Of a stretch of 64,000 nt of DNA, positions 27,060-38,376 are shown in pieces; the stretch's first letter is position 1, and every line of letters starts with the position of its first letter. Source of the DNA: JAFGCY01 sp964609245. GTDB taxonomy: Bacteria > 4484-113 > JAFGCY01. The translations under genes and the position numbers were made by a program. Below the pieces are notes generated by a model. It saw only the letters and a program-made list of their open reading frames with translations, was not told the origin of the DNA and made no database searches. Location: the NCBI GenBank assembly GCA_964609245.1, contig CAZSSB010000002.1:73028-137027 (forward strand), read 5' to 3'.

Positions 27060-28187
27060 CTAACCCGCCTGCTTCTCGCTGGCGGAATTCTGGTCCTGAT
27101 CCGGCTCAGTTTGCCCCGTGTCCTCGACGTCCTCGGCTGCTGGTGCGTCCTCGCCGCTGGGCTCGGCACCCGTTTCCTCCGCCGGCATCGGCTCCTCGAC
27201 GCCGCTGTAGGCCTTGATCGCGGCGATGATCCAGCTGATCTCCTGGTCCGTGATCTTGCCCTGGAAGGTCGGCATGACACCCTGGTAGCCCTGCCGGACC
27301 TTGTCCAGCGGATTGAGGATCGAATCGCGGATGTAGTTCTCATCAACAGCGGCGCTGGTGCCGTCGGTGAACTGGTGAGTCTGGCCGTAGATGTCCTTGA
27401 GCGTCGGTCCCGTGCCCGCCGAGCCGTCCACGGAGTGGCACTGCACGCAGCCGAACTTGCGCAGCATCTCGGCCCCGGCCTCCGCCGGCGGCAGCTGCTC
27501 GTAGAACGCCCCGGCGGTCTCAAGCCACTGCTCGTAGTCCGCCGCGGTGTGCACCACCACACGCGAGAGCATGCTGGAGTGCTCCGTGCCGCAATACTCG
27601 GCGCAGAAGATCTGATGTTCGCCGGGCTCGATCGCCTCGAACCACGCCTTGGTGTAGCGACCCGGCACCACGTCCTTCTTGAGGCGGAAGTCCGGCACGT
27701 AGAAGCTGTGAATCACGTCCTCGCTGGTCATCACCAGCGTCACGGGCCGCCCGGCCGGTACGTGCAGCTCCTCGTCGACCCAGCCGTTGGCATAGGTGAA
27801 CAGCCAGTTCCACTTCTGGGCGGTGACCATCACTTCCAGCGAGTTCTGGGGCGGTGTGGACTGGTTGAGGTACGTCGTAAAGCCGAACCAGAAGATCACG
27901 ATCACGAGCAGCAGCGGGATGATGCTCCAGGTCAGCTCCAGTGGCAGGTTGTGGCTGGCCGTCTGCTGCTCGCGATGCCCCGGGCGGGCACGATAGCGGA
28001 AGACGAACAGCGCCATCACCACCACGATGCCGATGAAGAAGATCGCTGAGATGGCCAGGATGAAGTAAAACAGCCAGTCGACGCCGCCGGCGGTCGTCGA
28101 GCCGCGGCCCGGCATCCAGAATCCATCGGCCTGCAGCAATGCCAGCGCCATGCTGAGGCCCGGCGTCGCGATACCCACCGCGTCCAT
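27060..28187 (-). CDS. coxB: Cytochrome c oxidase subunit II with fused cytochrome c (caa3)
   Basis: A 375-residue subunit II. Two membrane helices lie at about 36 to 62 and 84 to 106. The CuA site is H160 with CAEYCGTEHSSM (C195, C199, H203, M206). A C-terminal cytochrome c domain follows, with CVQCH at 247-251, which defines a caa3-type oxidase. The tail is Glu/Asp-rich. ATG at 28187 overlaps the sco stop (TGATG) after GGGGAGGCGGG; a longer frame to 28247 is rejected because it runs into sco. It receives electrons from cytochrome c or directly from alternative complex III. Confidence 0.95.
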   Translation of the reverse strand: MDAVGIATPGLSMALALLQADGFWMPGRGSTTAGGVDWLFYFILAISAIFFIGIVVVMALFVFRYRARPGHREQQTASHNLPLELTWSIIPLLLVIVIFWFGFTTYLNQSTPPQNSLEVMVTAQKWNWLFTYANGWVDEELHVPAGRPVTLVMTSEDVIHSFYVPDFRLKKDVVPGRYTKAWFEAIEPGEHQIFCAEYCGTEHSSMLSRVVVHTAADYEQWLETAGAFYEQLPPAEAGAEMLRKFGCVQCHSVDGSAGTGPTLKDIYGQTHQFTDGTSAAVDENYIRDSILNPLDKVRQGYQGVMPTFQGKITDQEISWIIAAIKAYSGVEEPMPAEETGAEPSGEDAPAAEDVEDTGQTEPDQDQNSASEKQAG

Positions 28188-29047
28188 CAGCCCGCCTCCC
28201 CGGCCCCGGTCGCGGGCCGCCGCCGCCGCGCCAGCTCCCGGGCCCACAGGCTGCCCAGCACGATCGCCAATACCACCAACGTCAACAGCCCGCCCAGCCG
28301 CATCAGGTTCATCGCGGCCGGCACGTAGCTGCCGCTGGCGGGGTCATAGGTGTAGCAGTACATCAGCACGTGGTCGACGGTGGTGCCGATCCTGCCCTCC
28401 GATGCCTCCAGCAGCGCCAGCTTCAGGTCCCGCGGTTCGAACAGCACGTCGTAGAGGTAGCGGGACACCCGCCCGTCGGGCGTGAGCATGATCAGCGCCG
28501 CGACGTGGACGTACTGCTGGCTGGCATCATCCCAGCGGTAGTTGAAGCCGACGGACTGGGTCAGCGCGTCGATCTCGGCCTGCCCGCCGGTCAGGAAATG
28601 CCAGCCGGCCCCTGCCGACGGACGGCCGTAGGATTGAATGTAGTTCTGTTTCTTCTGCCGCGCCAGCAGGGGCGTCTCCAGCGGGTTGAAGCTGACGGTG
28701 ACGATCTCGAACTGCTGTCCGGCCGTCCACTCCATCATCGACAGGGTGTCGACCATCCCGTTGAGCTGCAGCGTGCAAAGCATCGGGCACTTGTAGTAGT
28801 TCAGCGTCAGGATCACCGGATGAGTGCCGTCGAAGTAGTCCGCCAGCCGCACCTCGCGGTCCTGCTCGTCGGTGAAGGCCAGGCCCAGCGGCACCCGGGC
28901 GTCCAGCTGCTCGTCGACCCCCACGCCTTCCATCGCGGAGACCGGTTGGTCGGCGGACTGCGCGCGCGCGGGCTGCGACGTCGCCAGACAGGCTAGAAAG
29001 GCGAGCAAGACAGCAACCCGGATTACACTAACCGGCCCCACCTGCAT
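28187..29047 (-). CDS. sco: Sco1/SenC copper chaperone
   Basis: A 286-residue Sco protein with an N-terminal signal peptide (to about residue 30), the copper-binding CPMLC at 87-91 and the partner H181 in YVHVAALIML. It also has a C-terminal membrane helix near 249 to 268. It delivers copper to the CuA centre of subunit II, the next gene. It sits between the alternative complex III genes and the oxidase genes, consistent with joint assembly. Confidence 0.93.
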   Translation of the reverse strand: MQVGPVSVIRVAVLLAFLACLATSQPARAQSADQPVSAMEGVGVDEQLDARVPLGLAFTDEQDREVRLADYFDGTHPVILTLNYYKCPMLCTLQLNGMVDTLSMMEWTAGQQFEIVTVSFNPLETPLLARQKKQNYIQSYGRPSAGAGWHFLTGGQAEIDALTQSVGFNYRWDDASQQYVHVAALIMLTPDGRVSRYLYDVLFEPRDLKLALLEASEGRIGTTVDHVLMYCYTYDPASGSYVPAAMNLMRLGGLLTLVVLAIVLGSLWARELARRRRPATGAGEAG

Positions 29048-29087
29048 GACACCTTAGTACCTCGCCAACAAGTACCTTGTTTTGGGT

Positions 29088-29543
29088 CTATTCCGGTGGC
29101 TGCTCCGCGGCGGGCTCAGGCTCCGTCTCCTCCGCGTAGGGTGGCGGCGTAGGCTGCGCGAGGCCCAGCTGCTCGAAGCCCAGCGGCTGGCCGGCCGCCA
29201 GCCGTCGGCGAGTCAACTCCAGCGCGCGGTCGATCGGCACGCTGACCGCGCCCTGGGCCGGGTCGATCCAGCCGTAGGCGCCCAGCCGCTCCAGCTGCCG
29301 CGCGCGCAGCTGGTTGACCTCCTCGTGGCGCTGCTCCACGACCTTGCGCTCCAGTTCGCCGCGCTCCGCCCGGTTGAAGAGCGCCACCAGCAGGATCACC
29401 ACCACCAGGAACACCAGCGTGAAGACGATTCCGACGACGAAGATCATCGGCGCGTTGACATCCTCGACCTCCGCTACGGCGCCGGCATCCTCCGGCGGAG
29501 TCGCCACCCGCGGCTCGTCCTGATGATCCATCTCGCTAGACAT
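29088..29543 (-). CDS. Unknown single-helix membrane protein between act and cox genes
   Basis: A 151-residue protein with an acidic N-terminus, one membrane helix at about 33 to 57 (FVVGIVFTLVFLVVVILLVALF) and a charged, helical C-terminal half that ends in a Pro/Glu-rich tail. Residues 97 to 120 read GWIDPAQGAVSVPIDRALEL. That phrase resembles the linker seen in small proteins coded with alternative complex III and caa3 oxidases (pattern YGWVDpxxGvvxIPIdrAM). It overlaps the actF stop by 8 bases and precedes sco. It could be a structural or assembly subunit of the supercomplex. Confidence 0.8.
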   Translation of the reverse strand: MSSEMDHQDEPRVATPPEDAGAVAEVEDVNAPMIFVVGIVFTLVFLVVVILLVALFNRAERGELERKVVEQRHEEVNQLRARQLERLGAYGWIDPAQGAVSVPIDRALELTRRRLAAGQPLGFEQLGLAQPTPPPYAEETEPEPAAEQPPE

Positions 29544-30792
29544 TCTCGAACCTCAGTGAATCGGCCAGCGCCGGGTCGCCCAGCGGCACCAGGGGCCGCC
29601 GTCGCGCCAGCAGCGCCCAGGCGGCCAGCATCAGCGCCAGCACCCCGACGAGGCACAGCACGTCGAGCGCACCGAACGGGATGCCCTCGCCGCCGTATTC
29701 CGGCATGATCAGCCAGTACAGGTCCATGTAGTGGGCGATCAGCAGCCAGACGCACCAGAAGGCCAGGAAGCGTTTGCGCCGCTTGACATAGCGGGACAGC
29801 AGCCCGGCCAGCGGAATCAGCAATTGGACGAATAGCAGCGCCACCGACCACCACAGCCACTCGCCGCTGAAGCGCCGCAGATACCAGCCGGTCTCCTCCG
29901 GAATGTTGGCGTACCAGTAGAGCATGAACTGCGAGAAGGCGATGTAGCCCCAGAACAGGGTGAAGGCGAACAGCAGCTTGCCCAGGTCGTGGTAGTGCTC
30001 GACGGTCACCGTCCGCCGCATGCGGCCGCTGAGCTGCAGCAGCATGATGCTCAGCGTGGTGACCGCCAGGAAGCACAGCGCGCAGCCGGCGAAGAAGTAG
30101 GCGCCGATGATGGTGCTGAACCAGTGCGCGTCCAGCGACATCACCGCGTCGATGGTGAAACCCGTCAGAGTCAGTGCGAAGAGCAGCATCGCCGGCGCAC
30201 TCAGCCGCCACATGCCCAGCGTCAGCCGCGCATCACCAGACCCATCCTGGCGGGTCGAGCGACCGAGGAAGTGCCAGCTGAGCAGTCCCCAGATCACGAA
30301 GTAGGCCACCATCCTGATGGAAAAGAAGCCGACGTTCAGGTATCCGGCCTTGTGTGCCACCAGTTCGTCGAACTGGGGCGAACTGCCGTCAGCAAGGGCG
30401 GGATTGCCCCAGAAGTAGAGACCGTTGTCGCCACCCAGCATCGCGATGATGATCGGCAGAGCCAGCAGGCCGAGCAGGGGCAGCAGGGCGGCCAGCAACT
30501 CGGCGACGCGCCGGATAACCACGCTCCAGCTGGCCCGCGTCAGGTGCTGCAGGATCACGAAGAACAGGGCGCCGAGGCCCAGCGAGACGCCGTAGCACAG
30601 CGCGGTCAGATAGGAGAAGAAGAACCGGCGCAGCTGATCCCCGGCCTGCATGCCCAGCAGGTAGCTGACGGCCAGCGCCGCCACACCGACCACCAGTGAC
30701 ACGATGAACAGCGGCCGCCAGGCCTTGCCGAGCAGCGGCTTGTCGGCCGGGACATCCTGAGGCGCGAGCACATGGACATAGCCCTCAGCCAT
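29536..30792 (-). CDS. actF: Alternative complex III subunit ActF (NrfD-like membrane subunit)
   Basis: A 418-residue polytopic protein with about ten membrane helices of the NrfD-like ActF family. MSLDAHWFSTIIGAYFFAGC near residue 190 and the WGYIAFSQFMLYWYANIPEE segment are typical. ATG at 30792 follows GGGGGAGGGCAGG and overlaps the actE stop by 8 bases; the frame is open upstream to 30882 without a better start. It is a membrane partner of ActC in quinol oxidation and possible proton translocation. Confidence 0.92.
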   Translation of the reverse strand: MAEGYVHVLAPQDVPADKPLLGKAWRPLFIVSLVVGVAALAVSYLLGMQAGDQLRRFFFSYLTALCYGVSLGLGALFFVILQHLTRASWSVVIRRVAELLAALLPLLGLLALPIIIAMLGGDNGLYFWGNPALADGSSPQFDELVAHKAGYLNVGFFSIRMVAYFVIWGLLSWHFLGRSTRQDGSGDARLTLGMWRLSAPAMLLFALTLTGFTIDAVMSLDAHWFSTIIGAYFFAGCALCFLAVTTLSIMLLQLSGRMRRTVTVEHYHDLGKLLFAFTLFWGYIAFSQFMLYWYANIPEETGWYLRRFSGEWLWWSVALLFVQLLIPLAGLLSRYVKRRKRFLAFWCVWLLIAHYMDLYWLIMPEYGGEGIPFGALDVLCLVGVLALMLAAWALLARRRPLVPLGDPALADSLRFENV

Positions 30793-31561
30793 CCTGCCCT
30801 CCCCCTTCCGCGTCCGGCTCAGTCGCAGCATCGGTGGATGCTTCCTCGCCACCCGCCGCTTCCTCCTGGTCCGCGGTTCCATCCGGCGGCAGCGCTTCGG
30901 CCTGCAGCTTCAGCGCCTCGCGCTGCTCGGCCGGCACGTCGCTGAGGCTGGCGTATTGGCTGAGCTGCAGGGCGCGCACGTAGGCGACAATCGCCCAGCG
31001 ATCCTCCACCGGTACCTGCGTGCCGTAGGCCGGCATGGTGCGGATGCCGCTCGTAATCGTGTTGTAGATGTGCCCGACCGGCCGCTCGCGCACGGTGGGC
31101 GTGTGATAGGACAGCGGCGCGATCCAGGTGCCTTCCGCCAGCTGCTCGGCGCGCTGGCTGATCATCCCGTTGCCATCGCCGTCGAGTCCGTGGCAGGTCG
31201 CGCAGAAGATGTCGTAGCGCTCCTGGCCGCGCGCCATGAACGACGCGTCGATCTCCAGCTCGGGTGGAAAGCCCTCGGCCCACTGCTCGCCGACGACGCC
31301 GAGATACAGGTGGGTGTCAGTGGCCAGCATGCCGCGCGCCACCGTACCCGCCACCGGTGGGCGCATCGCGCGCTGGTCGGTGAACAGCGGATTGGAGGCC
31401 TGGGCGCGGTACTTGGGCTGGTTGTCCATGTCCGGAATGATCGAGGGTTTCGGTTCCGGCGAGCGCGAGGATCGCGCGTAGTAGATCATCGCCAGCGGGA
31501 TGAACGACAGCACCACCAGTACGATGATCACGGGCGCGATCCAGCCCCACCACTTAGGCAT
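30785..31561 (-). CDS. actE: Alternative complex III monoheme cytochrome c ActE
   Basis: A 258-residue protein with an N-terminal helix (about 8 to 28) and one class I cytochrome c domain with CATCH at 120-124 and a likely distal Met 176 in GIRTMPAYG. The C-terminal 40 residues are acidic and low in complexity. It overlaps actD by 8 bases and actF by 8 bases. It passes electrons out of alternative complex III to the oxidase. Confidence 0.92.
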   Translation of the reverse strand: MPKWWGWIAPVIIVLVVLSFIPLAMIYYARSSRSPEPKPSIIPDMDNQPKYRAQASNPLFTDQRAMRPPVAGTVARGMLATDTHLYLGVVGEQWAEGFPPELEIDASFMARGQERYDIFCATCHGLDGDGNGMISQRAEQLAEGTWIAPLSYHTPTVRERPVGHIYNTITSGIRTMPAYGTQVPVEDRWAIVAYVRALQLSQYASLSDVPAEQREALKLQAEALPPDGTADQEEAAGGEEASTDAATEPDAEGGGQDG

Positions 31562-32134
31562 CGCCGCCCTCCTCGATCAGTTCCTCGATGCCGACGCCGC
31601 CCAGCTGAGTCAGGAACTGGCGCGTCTCGTCGCGGTCGAACCGCGGATCGCCGGCCTCGACGCTGATGAAGAACCGGTCGTCCGTCACCTTGTGGATACG
31701 GGCGCTGTTGAACACCGGGTGGTGGAAGCGCGGCAGCCCGTTGATCAGCAGCATCCCGAAGAACGCGGCGAAGGCGCTCAGCAGAATCGTCAGCTCGAAG
31801 ATCACCGGAATGTTGGCCGGCAGGCTGAAGAATGGCTTGCCGCTGATCAGATACGGGTAATCGACGGCGTTCATCCACCACTGCAGCAGCAGCCCCAGGC
31901 CCAGGCCGGTCAGCCCGCCGCCGAGCACCAGCCATGGCAGTTTGCTGGGCCTCAGCCCCATCGCGTCGTTGAGGCCGTGCACCGGGAAGGGCGTATGCGC
32001 GTCCCAGCGCGTGAAGCCCGCATCGCGCATCTGCTCGCAGGCGTGCAGCAGCTGGTGGCCATCGTCGAACTCGACCAGATAGCCCAGCAGCCGGCCCAGC
32101 GGCTCGGACGTCACCGAGGTGTGCCGGTCGACCG

Positions 32135-32138
<4 letters not shown>
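31554..32138 (-). CDS. actD: Alternative complex III subunit ActD (DUF3341)
   Basis: A 194-residue DUF3341 protein. A soluble N-terminal domain (LLGYLVEFDDGHQLLHACEQ; RWDAHTPFPVHGLNDAMGL) is followed by two membrane helices near 70 to 95 and 115 to 135. The C-terminal segment reads HHPVFNSARI...DDRFFISVEAGDPRFD. It overlaps actC by 4 bases and actE by 8 bases. It is a structural subunit of the quinol:cytochrome c oxidoreductase. Confidence 0.93.
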
Positions 32139-33636
<1,498 letters not shown>

Positions 33637-33637
<1 letters not shown>

Positions 33638-36600
33638 CAGTGCCCCTCCCCCTCACCCGCCGCCGCGTGCCCATCGCCCTCGCCGGCGTGACCGGCATGC
33701 TCATCGTGCTCCTCCGCATGCTCGTAGAGCTCCGGCGGCGGTGTCTCGTACTCCGGCGTGCCCGGCGCCGGGTTGCGCAGCTTGGCCAGGTAGGCCGTGC
33801 GCGGCTTGACGTTCAGCTCGGCCAGCATGGCGTAGGCGCGCTGGTGGTCGTGCAGCTTGCGCACCGCGCTGTCCGGGTCATTCAGATCGCCGAAGGTGAT
33901 CGCCCGCGCCGGACAGGCCTGGGCACAGGCCGGCGTTATCTCACCGTCCTCCAGCGGCCGCTGCTCGTTGCCGGCATCGATTTTGGCGCCCTGGATCCGC
34001 TGCACGCAGTAGGTGCACTTCTCCATCACGCCGCGGCTGCGAACGGTGACCTCCGGGTTGAAGCCCAGCTTCTGGGTCTCGGTGATGCCTTTCTGGTAGT
34101 TGAAGTAGTTGAAGCGCCGCACCTTGTAGGGGCAGTTGTTGGCGCAGTAACGCGTGCCCACGCAGCGGTTATAGACCATCTCGTTGAGGCCCTCGCTGCT
34201 GTGCACCGTCGCCGCCACCGGGCAGACCTGCTCGCAGGGCGCCATCTCGCAGTGGTGGCAGGCCACCGGCTGGCTGAGCGACTGCGGGGCCGCCGGATCG
34301 CCGGTGAAGTAGCGGTCGACGCGGATCCAGTGCATCTCGCGCCCCTCCAGCACCCGCTGCTTGCCGACGACCGGGATGTTGTTCTCGGCCTGGCAGGCCG
34401 TGATGCAGGCGCCGCAGCCGATGCAGCTGCTCAGGTCGATCGCCAGCGCCCAGCGGTGGCCCTCGTAGCTGTGCTCCGTCCACAGTGATTTCAGCGGCGG
34501 ATGATGCGTCATCTTCTGGGCGAAGTCGGGGTGTTCATGATAAAAGGCCAGGTTGGCCTCGCGCACCAGACCGCCGACGCGGCGCTCGCGCTCCGCCATC
34601 CCCAGCGTGTCGATCACGTAGTGGTCCTGGGTACAGGCCAGCTCGTGTGTCCGCCCGGTCTTGCGCGGCTGCATCACCTGTGCAGCGCCGCCGTGTTCCT
34701 GCGGTCGCAGCGCATAGGCATTGACCCCGACACCGCGGCCGACTCGCCCGCAGACCTGGCGGCCGTAGCCGAGCGCCACCGTGATGACGCCCCGGGGCTG
34801 GCCGGGCATCACGAGCACCGGCAGCTTAACGCCCGAGTCCGGCGGCAATTCGATCACGTCCCCGTCCCTGAGCCCCTGCGCCGCGGCGTCGGCGACGCTG
34901 ATCACCGCGGCGTTGTCCCAGGTCAGCTTGGTCAGCGGGTCGGGGGCCTCCTGCAGCCAGCCGTTGTTGGCGAAGCGGCCGTCGTAGACCCGGGGATCCG
35001 GGACGACTGCCAGCTCGAATCCGTCGGTTGCCGCCTCCTCGCCGTAGACCCTGACGCCATCCAGGTCCGTGCCGGTCAGGGCCCTGCCGTAGTCGGGCGT
35101 GGGTCGTGCCGGGGCGCTGGCGCTGCCTGCGACCAGACCGTCGTGGAGCGCCGTGCGCCAGCGCGCTTCGAAGTCGTCCTCACCGAAGCGCTGAGCATAG
35201 GTCTCGCGTACTAGCTCGTACCCACTGCGCGGCTCGGCGCTGATCAGCATCGACAGCAGTTCGATCTCGCTGAGACCGCCGTACAGCGGTTCGATCAGGG
35301 GCTGTATCACGCTGTAGGTCCCGTCCCAGCCGGTGGCGTCCCCCCATGCCTCCAGGTAGTGCGCGCGCGGCAGCAGCCAGCTGCAGTGCTGCGAAGTCTC
35401 GTTTTCATCCTGGCTGAGGTGGATCACCGTCTCGGCACCGGCCAGCTTACCCGCCACACTTAGCTCTGGCGGGGCGTTGTAGACCGGATTGCCGCCCGCG
35501 ATTACGAGCGTGCTGATCGCGCCGGCCTTGAGCTGCCCCGCCAGCTCCTCGATCTGCGCGCGGTCCCCGTGGTCCTGCCGCGGATCGGGCACCAGCTCGA
35601 CCGTCTTGCCGACGTTGCCCAGCGCGTCGTTGATCAGCTGCGCCAGCACATGCACGTCGGCGGTCTGACGAGGGCCCACCGTCAACAGGCTGCGGCCCCG
35701 GTGCCGGAGCAGATCCTTGCACAGCGGCTCCAGTAGCGGGTGTTCATTGACATCGTTCATGTGAACCCGCAGCAGCCCCTCGAGGTGCTCCGCGCCCGCC
35801 GGCAGGCTGAGCCCCGACTTCAGGAACAGCCTGGCCGCCAGGATGCGCAGCTGCAGCGCCACCTGACCGGGTCGCAGCGCTGCGCGGTGATCGGCGTTGG
35901 TGCCGGTCAGGCTGACGGTGCTCTCCAGCACGTATAGCCGGTTCATCGCGCCGCTATCGGGGTTGCGCCGCGCGGCGAACTCGCGGGCATGTCGCACGCC
36001 GTCCGGGTGCAGCAGCAGGAAGTCGTCATCGAAACTTGCGATTACGTCCGCCCCCTCCAGCCTGAGCAGTGGCCGGTAGGCACGGCCGTACAGCCGCCGC
36101 ATCGCCTGGCGCTGGTTGTCGCGCGACACCGGTTCATAGACGAACTGCTGCGCCAGCGGCATGCTATCGCGCAGCTGGGCGCGCATCGCCAGCGTGGTCG
36201 GGCTGCCGGTCTCCTCAAGCAGCAGCGCCAGTCCTTCGCCCCCGCGGGTGCGCAGCCCGGCGAAGCGCTCGGACGCGAACTGACGGAAGCCTTCGAGGCC
36301 CGGCTGCAGCGTCTGGCCGCCCTGGCGCTGAACGACCTGGCTGGCGCGGTCGATGTCGTAGAGATCCAGTACGCTGGCCTGGTGGATGGCGGTGGTGGCA
36401 CCCCGGCTGGCGGGATGCAGCGGGTTGCCCTCGATCTTGATCGGCCGGCCGTCGTAGCTGGTCACCAGCAGGCCGACGGCGGCGCCACCCAGTTCCATGG
36501 CGGTCGCGTACTGCGCGGGCTGGCCGGGGGTGAACCCCTGGGGCCGCTTCGCGTAGGGCGCGATCGTCTCCCTGGGCCAGCGGCAGCCGGTTAGCGTCAG

Positions 36601-36813
36601 GCCAGCCAGCGCCAGTGAGGCGCCCATCAGCTTGAGAAACTCGCGCCGCGATTCGGGGCTGAGGGCGTCGACAGCCACCTCCGGAAACTCGCGCTCCATC
36701 GCCGCGGCGAACTGCGGCGTCCGCGCCAACTCATCCAGACTGCGCCAGTACCTACGGCCGGTCAGGCCGGCAAGCCGCTTGCGCGTCGTGATGCTGTCGT
36801 CTAGCGGTGGCAT
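33637..36813 (-). CDS. actB: Alternative complex III subunit ActB (molybdopterin-like and Fe-S domains)
   Basis: A roughly 1058-residue fusion of a molybdopterin-oxidoreductase-like domain (about 100 to 700) and a PsrB-like ferredoxin domain (about 760 to 1020). The latter has CIGCGACITACQAENN, CHHCEMAPCEQVCPV, CVGTRYCANNCPYKVRRFN and CTYCVQRIQ...CAQACPARAI. A Tat-like SRREFLKLMGASLALAG near residue 60 ends in TGC. ActB of known complexes lacks the molybdenum cofactor, as expected here. ATG at 36813 is chosen; it overlaps the actA stop by 13 bases. A TTG at 36822 is the alternative. Confidence 0.94.
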
Positions 36814-37442
36814 GTTGAGCAATCAGTAGAGGGATTGATGTTGTACTCGGACAGCAGCCGCCGGCCGAGTTCCAGCTGATCGGCTGGCCGCCAGTCCATC
36901 TGGGTGACCGTCTCGCGCTGCCGCAGATGCCTTTCCGGTTCACGATGGCAGCGCAGGCACCAACCCATGTTCAGCGGCTCCACCTGGTAGACACCGCTCT
37001 CATCCATCTTGTCTACCCGCCCGTGGCAGCTGACGCAGCCGATCCCCCGGCGAACGTGGGCGCTGTGATCGAAGTAGGCGAACTCCGGCAGGTCGTGGAC
37101 GCGCACCCAGGGCACAGGCAGCCCGGTGGCGTGGCTCTCGAACACCGGCAGTAGCTTCTCGCTGTCCTTGCGGATCGAGTGATGGCAGTTCATGCAGATC
37201 TCGGTCGCGGGCAGCGTGGCCGCCGCGCCGGTCTCCACGCCCACGTGGCAGTAGCGGCAGTCGATGCCCAGCTCGCCGGCATGCAGGGCGTGGCTGTAGG
37301 GTACCGGCTGCTGGGGCTGATAGCCCGTCAGCTGTGTGCCCGGCGAAGTGGCAGCCAGCACCAGCACAACCAAGTACACGAGCCCGCCGATGACGAGTGC
37401 AATCGCGAGCCGGTTGAGCTTGTCCACCCACGCGGGGAACAA
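36801..37442 (-). CDS. actA: Alternative complex III pentaheme cytochrome c ActA
   Basis: A 213-residue protein with one N-terminal helix (about 11 to 31) and five heme sites: CRYCH 62-66, CMNCH 83-87, CVSCH 136-140, CLRCH 162-166 and CSTCH 208-212. It is the first gene of the act-cox run. The start is not a standard ATG. TTG at 37442 fits the protein, while CTG at 37454 has GGAGG six bases upstream, so the exact N-terminus is open. ActA relays electrons from ActB toward ActE and the oxidase. Confidence 0.92.
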   Translation of the reverse strand: MFPAWVDKLNRLAIALVIGGLVYLVVLVLAATSPGTQLTGYQPQQPVPYSHALHAGELGIDCRYCHVGVETGAAATLPATEICMNCHHSIRKDSEKLLPVFESHATGLPVPWVRVHDLPEFAYFDHSAHVRRGIGCVSCHGRVDKMDESGVYQVEPLNMGWCLRCHREPERHLRQRETVTQMDWRPADQLELGRRLLSEYNINPSTDCSTCHR

Positions 37443-37496
37443 CGGACTTCTCAGACCTGCCTCCTCCTCGGTGACCCTCCTCCTCTGAGCCGCATG

Positions 37497-37523
37497 TTAA
37501 CGGCTTCGCCGCGAAGCCGTCAA
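37497..37523. terminator. Terminator-like hairpin between the ABC-OmpA operon and the act operon
   Basis: ACGGCTTCG at 37500-37508 pairs exactly with CGAAGCCGT at 37512-37520 around a CCG loop, and pairing extends outward to 37497 and 37523 with one mismatch. It lies just past the end of the 38376-37561 gene and before actA. No T-rich tract follows on the minus strand, so it may be an attenuating or processing hairpin, not a classic intrinsic terminator. Confidence 0.55.
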
Positions 37524-37560
37524 CCCGCTGCGCCCCGTCCGGCGGCGCGGCGTACCCGCG

Positions 37561-38376
37561 CTACTCGCGCTCGCGGGGCAGCTCAATCACCTCGTCGAAT
37601 CCGTGCTCCAGCTCGGAAAACGGCTCCATCTCGGCGGCGATCAGCTCCGTCTCCTGCAGGTTGAGCAGCAGATTGTCGATCTGGCTGCCCATGCCGCGAG
37701 GATCCGACAGCGTGATCGCCTGGTCGACGACCAGCTGCATGGTGTCCTCGATCGTCTCCATCTGGGCGATCAGGTACTCGCTGTTGGCCTTGGCCTTCAG
37801 CAGCTTGTCCATCCGCTTGCGCAGCACGTCGATGTTCTTCTGCTTGACCTGCTGGACACGCTCGTCGGCGCTGCTGATCTCCTGTTCCAGCCGCTCGATG
37901 TTGGCGACGATCCCCTGCTGGTCAACGCCGGAGAGATAGGAGTTGTAGCGCGTCACCGCCATCGCGATCTTCAGGTAGTTGGCCAGCAGTACGGCTACCT
38001 TGCGCTTGTTCTCGATGTAGAACGGGTCGCGCTTGCGCAATTCACTGGCCGTCTCGCCCTCCAGCCGCTCGGCCAGGCGCGCCAGCTCGCGGTAGCGCTG
38101 CCGCAGCGACTCCTCGATATGCGGCCACAGCTGCTCTCGCAGCGGCTCGATGTCCAGCTCCTGCTCGGCCATGATCTGCGAGTCGACGTGGCGGCGGAAG
38201 CGCGGGTTGCCGGACATCATGTAGAGATAGCCCAGCTCCAGCCCGCCACCCAGCAGCAGCCAGCCCGGCTCGCGCAGAATCAGCGCCAGCCCGCCGCACA
38301 GGATCAGCGCGCCGTAGTTGTACCAGTTCTGGAAGGCGCGCTTGACGTAAACCGTCCACGGATGGTCTGCGCTCAC
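37561..38376 (-). CDS. Membrane-anchored coiled-coil protein of the ABC-OmpA system
   Basis: A 271-residue protein of no family I recognise. Residues 18 to 52 form one or two membrane helices (YNYGALILCGGLALIL, then WLLLGGGLELGYLYMM). The remainder is strongly helical and charged, with probable coiled coil at about 65 to 115 and 140 to 220. The C-terminus ends in an acidic segment. The ATG overlaps the ABC ATPase stop by 4 bases, so expression is coupled to the transporter. It might link the transporter to another membrane or cytoplasmic partner. It is the last gene of the operon, before a hairpin. Confidence 0.82.
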   Translation of the reverse strand: MSADHPWTVYVKRAFQNWYNYGALILCGGLALILREPGWLLLGGGLELGYLYMMSGNPRFRRHVDSQIMAEQELDIEPLREQLWPHIEESLRQRYRELARLAERLEGETASELRKRDPFYIENKRKVAVLLANYLKIAMAVTRYNSYLSGVDQQGIVANIERLEQEISSADERVQQVKQKNIDVLRKRMDKLLKAKANSEYLIAQMETIEDTMQLVVDQAITLSDPRGMGSQIDNLLLNLQETELIAAEMEPFSELEHGFDEVIELPRERE

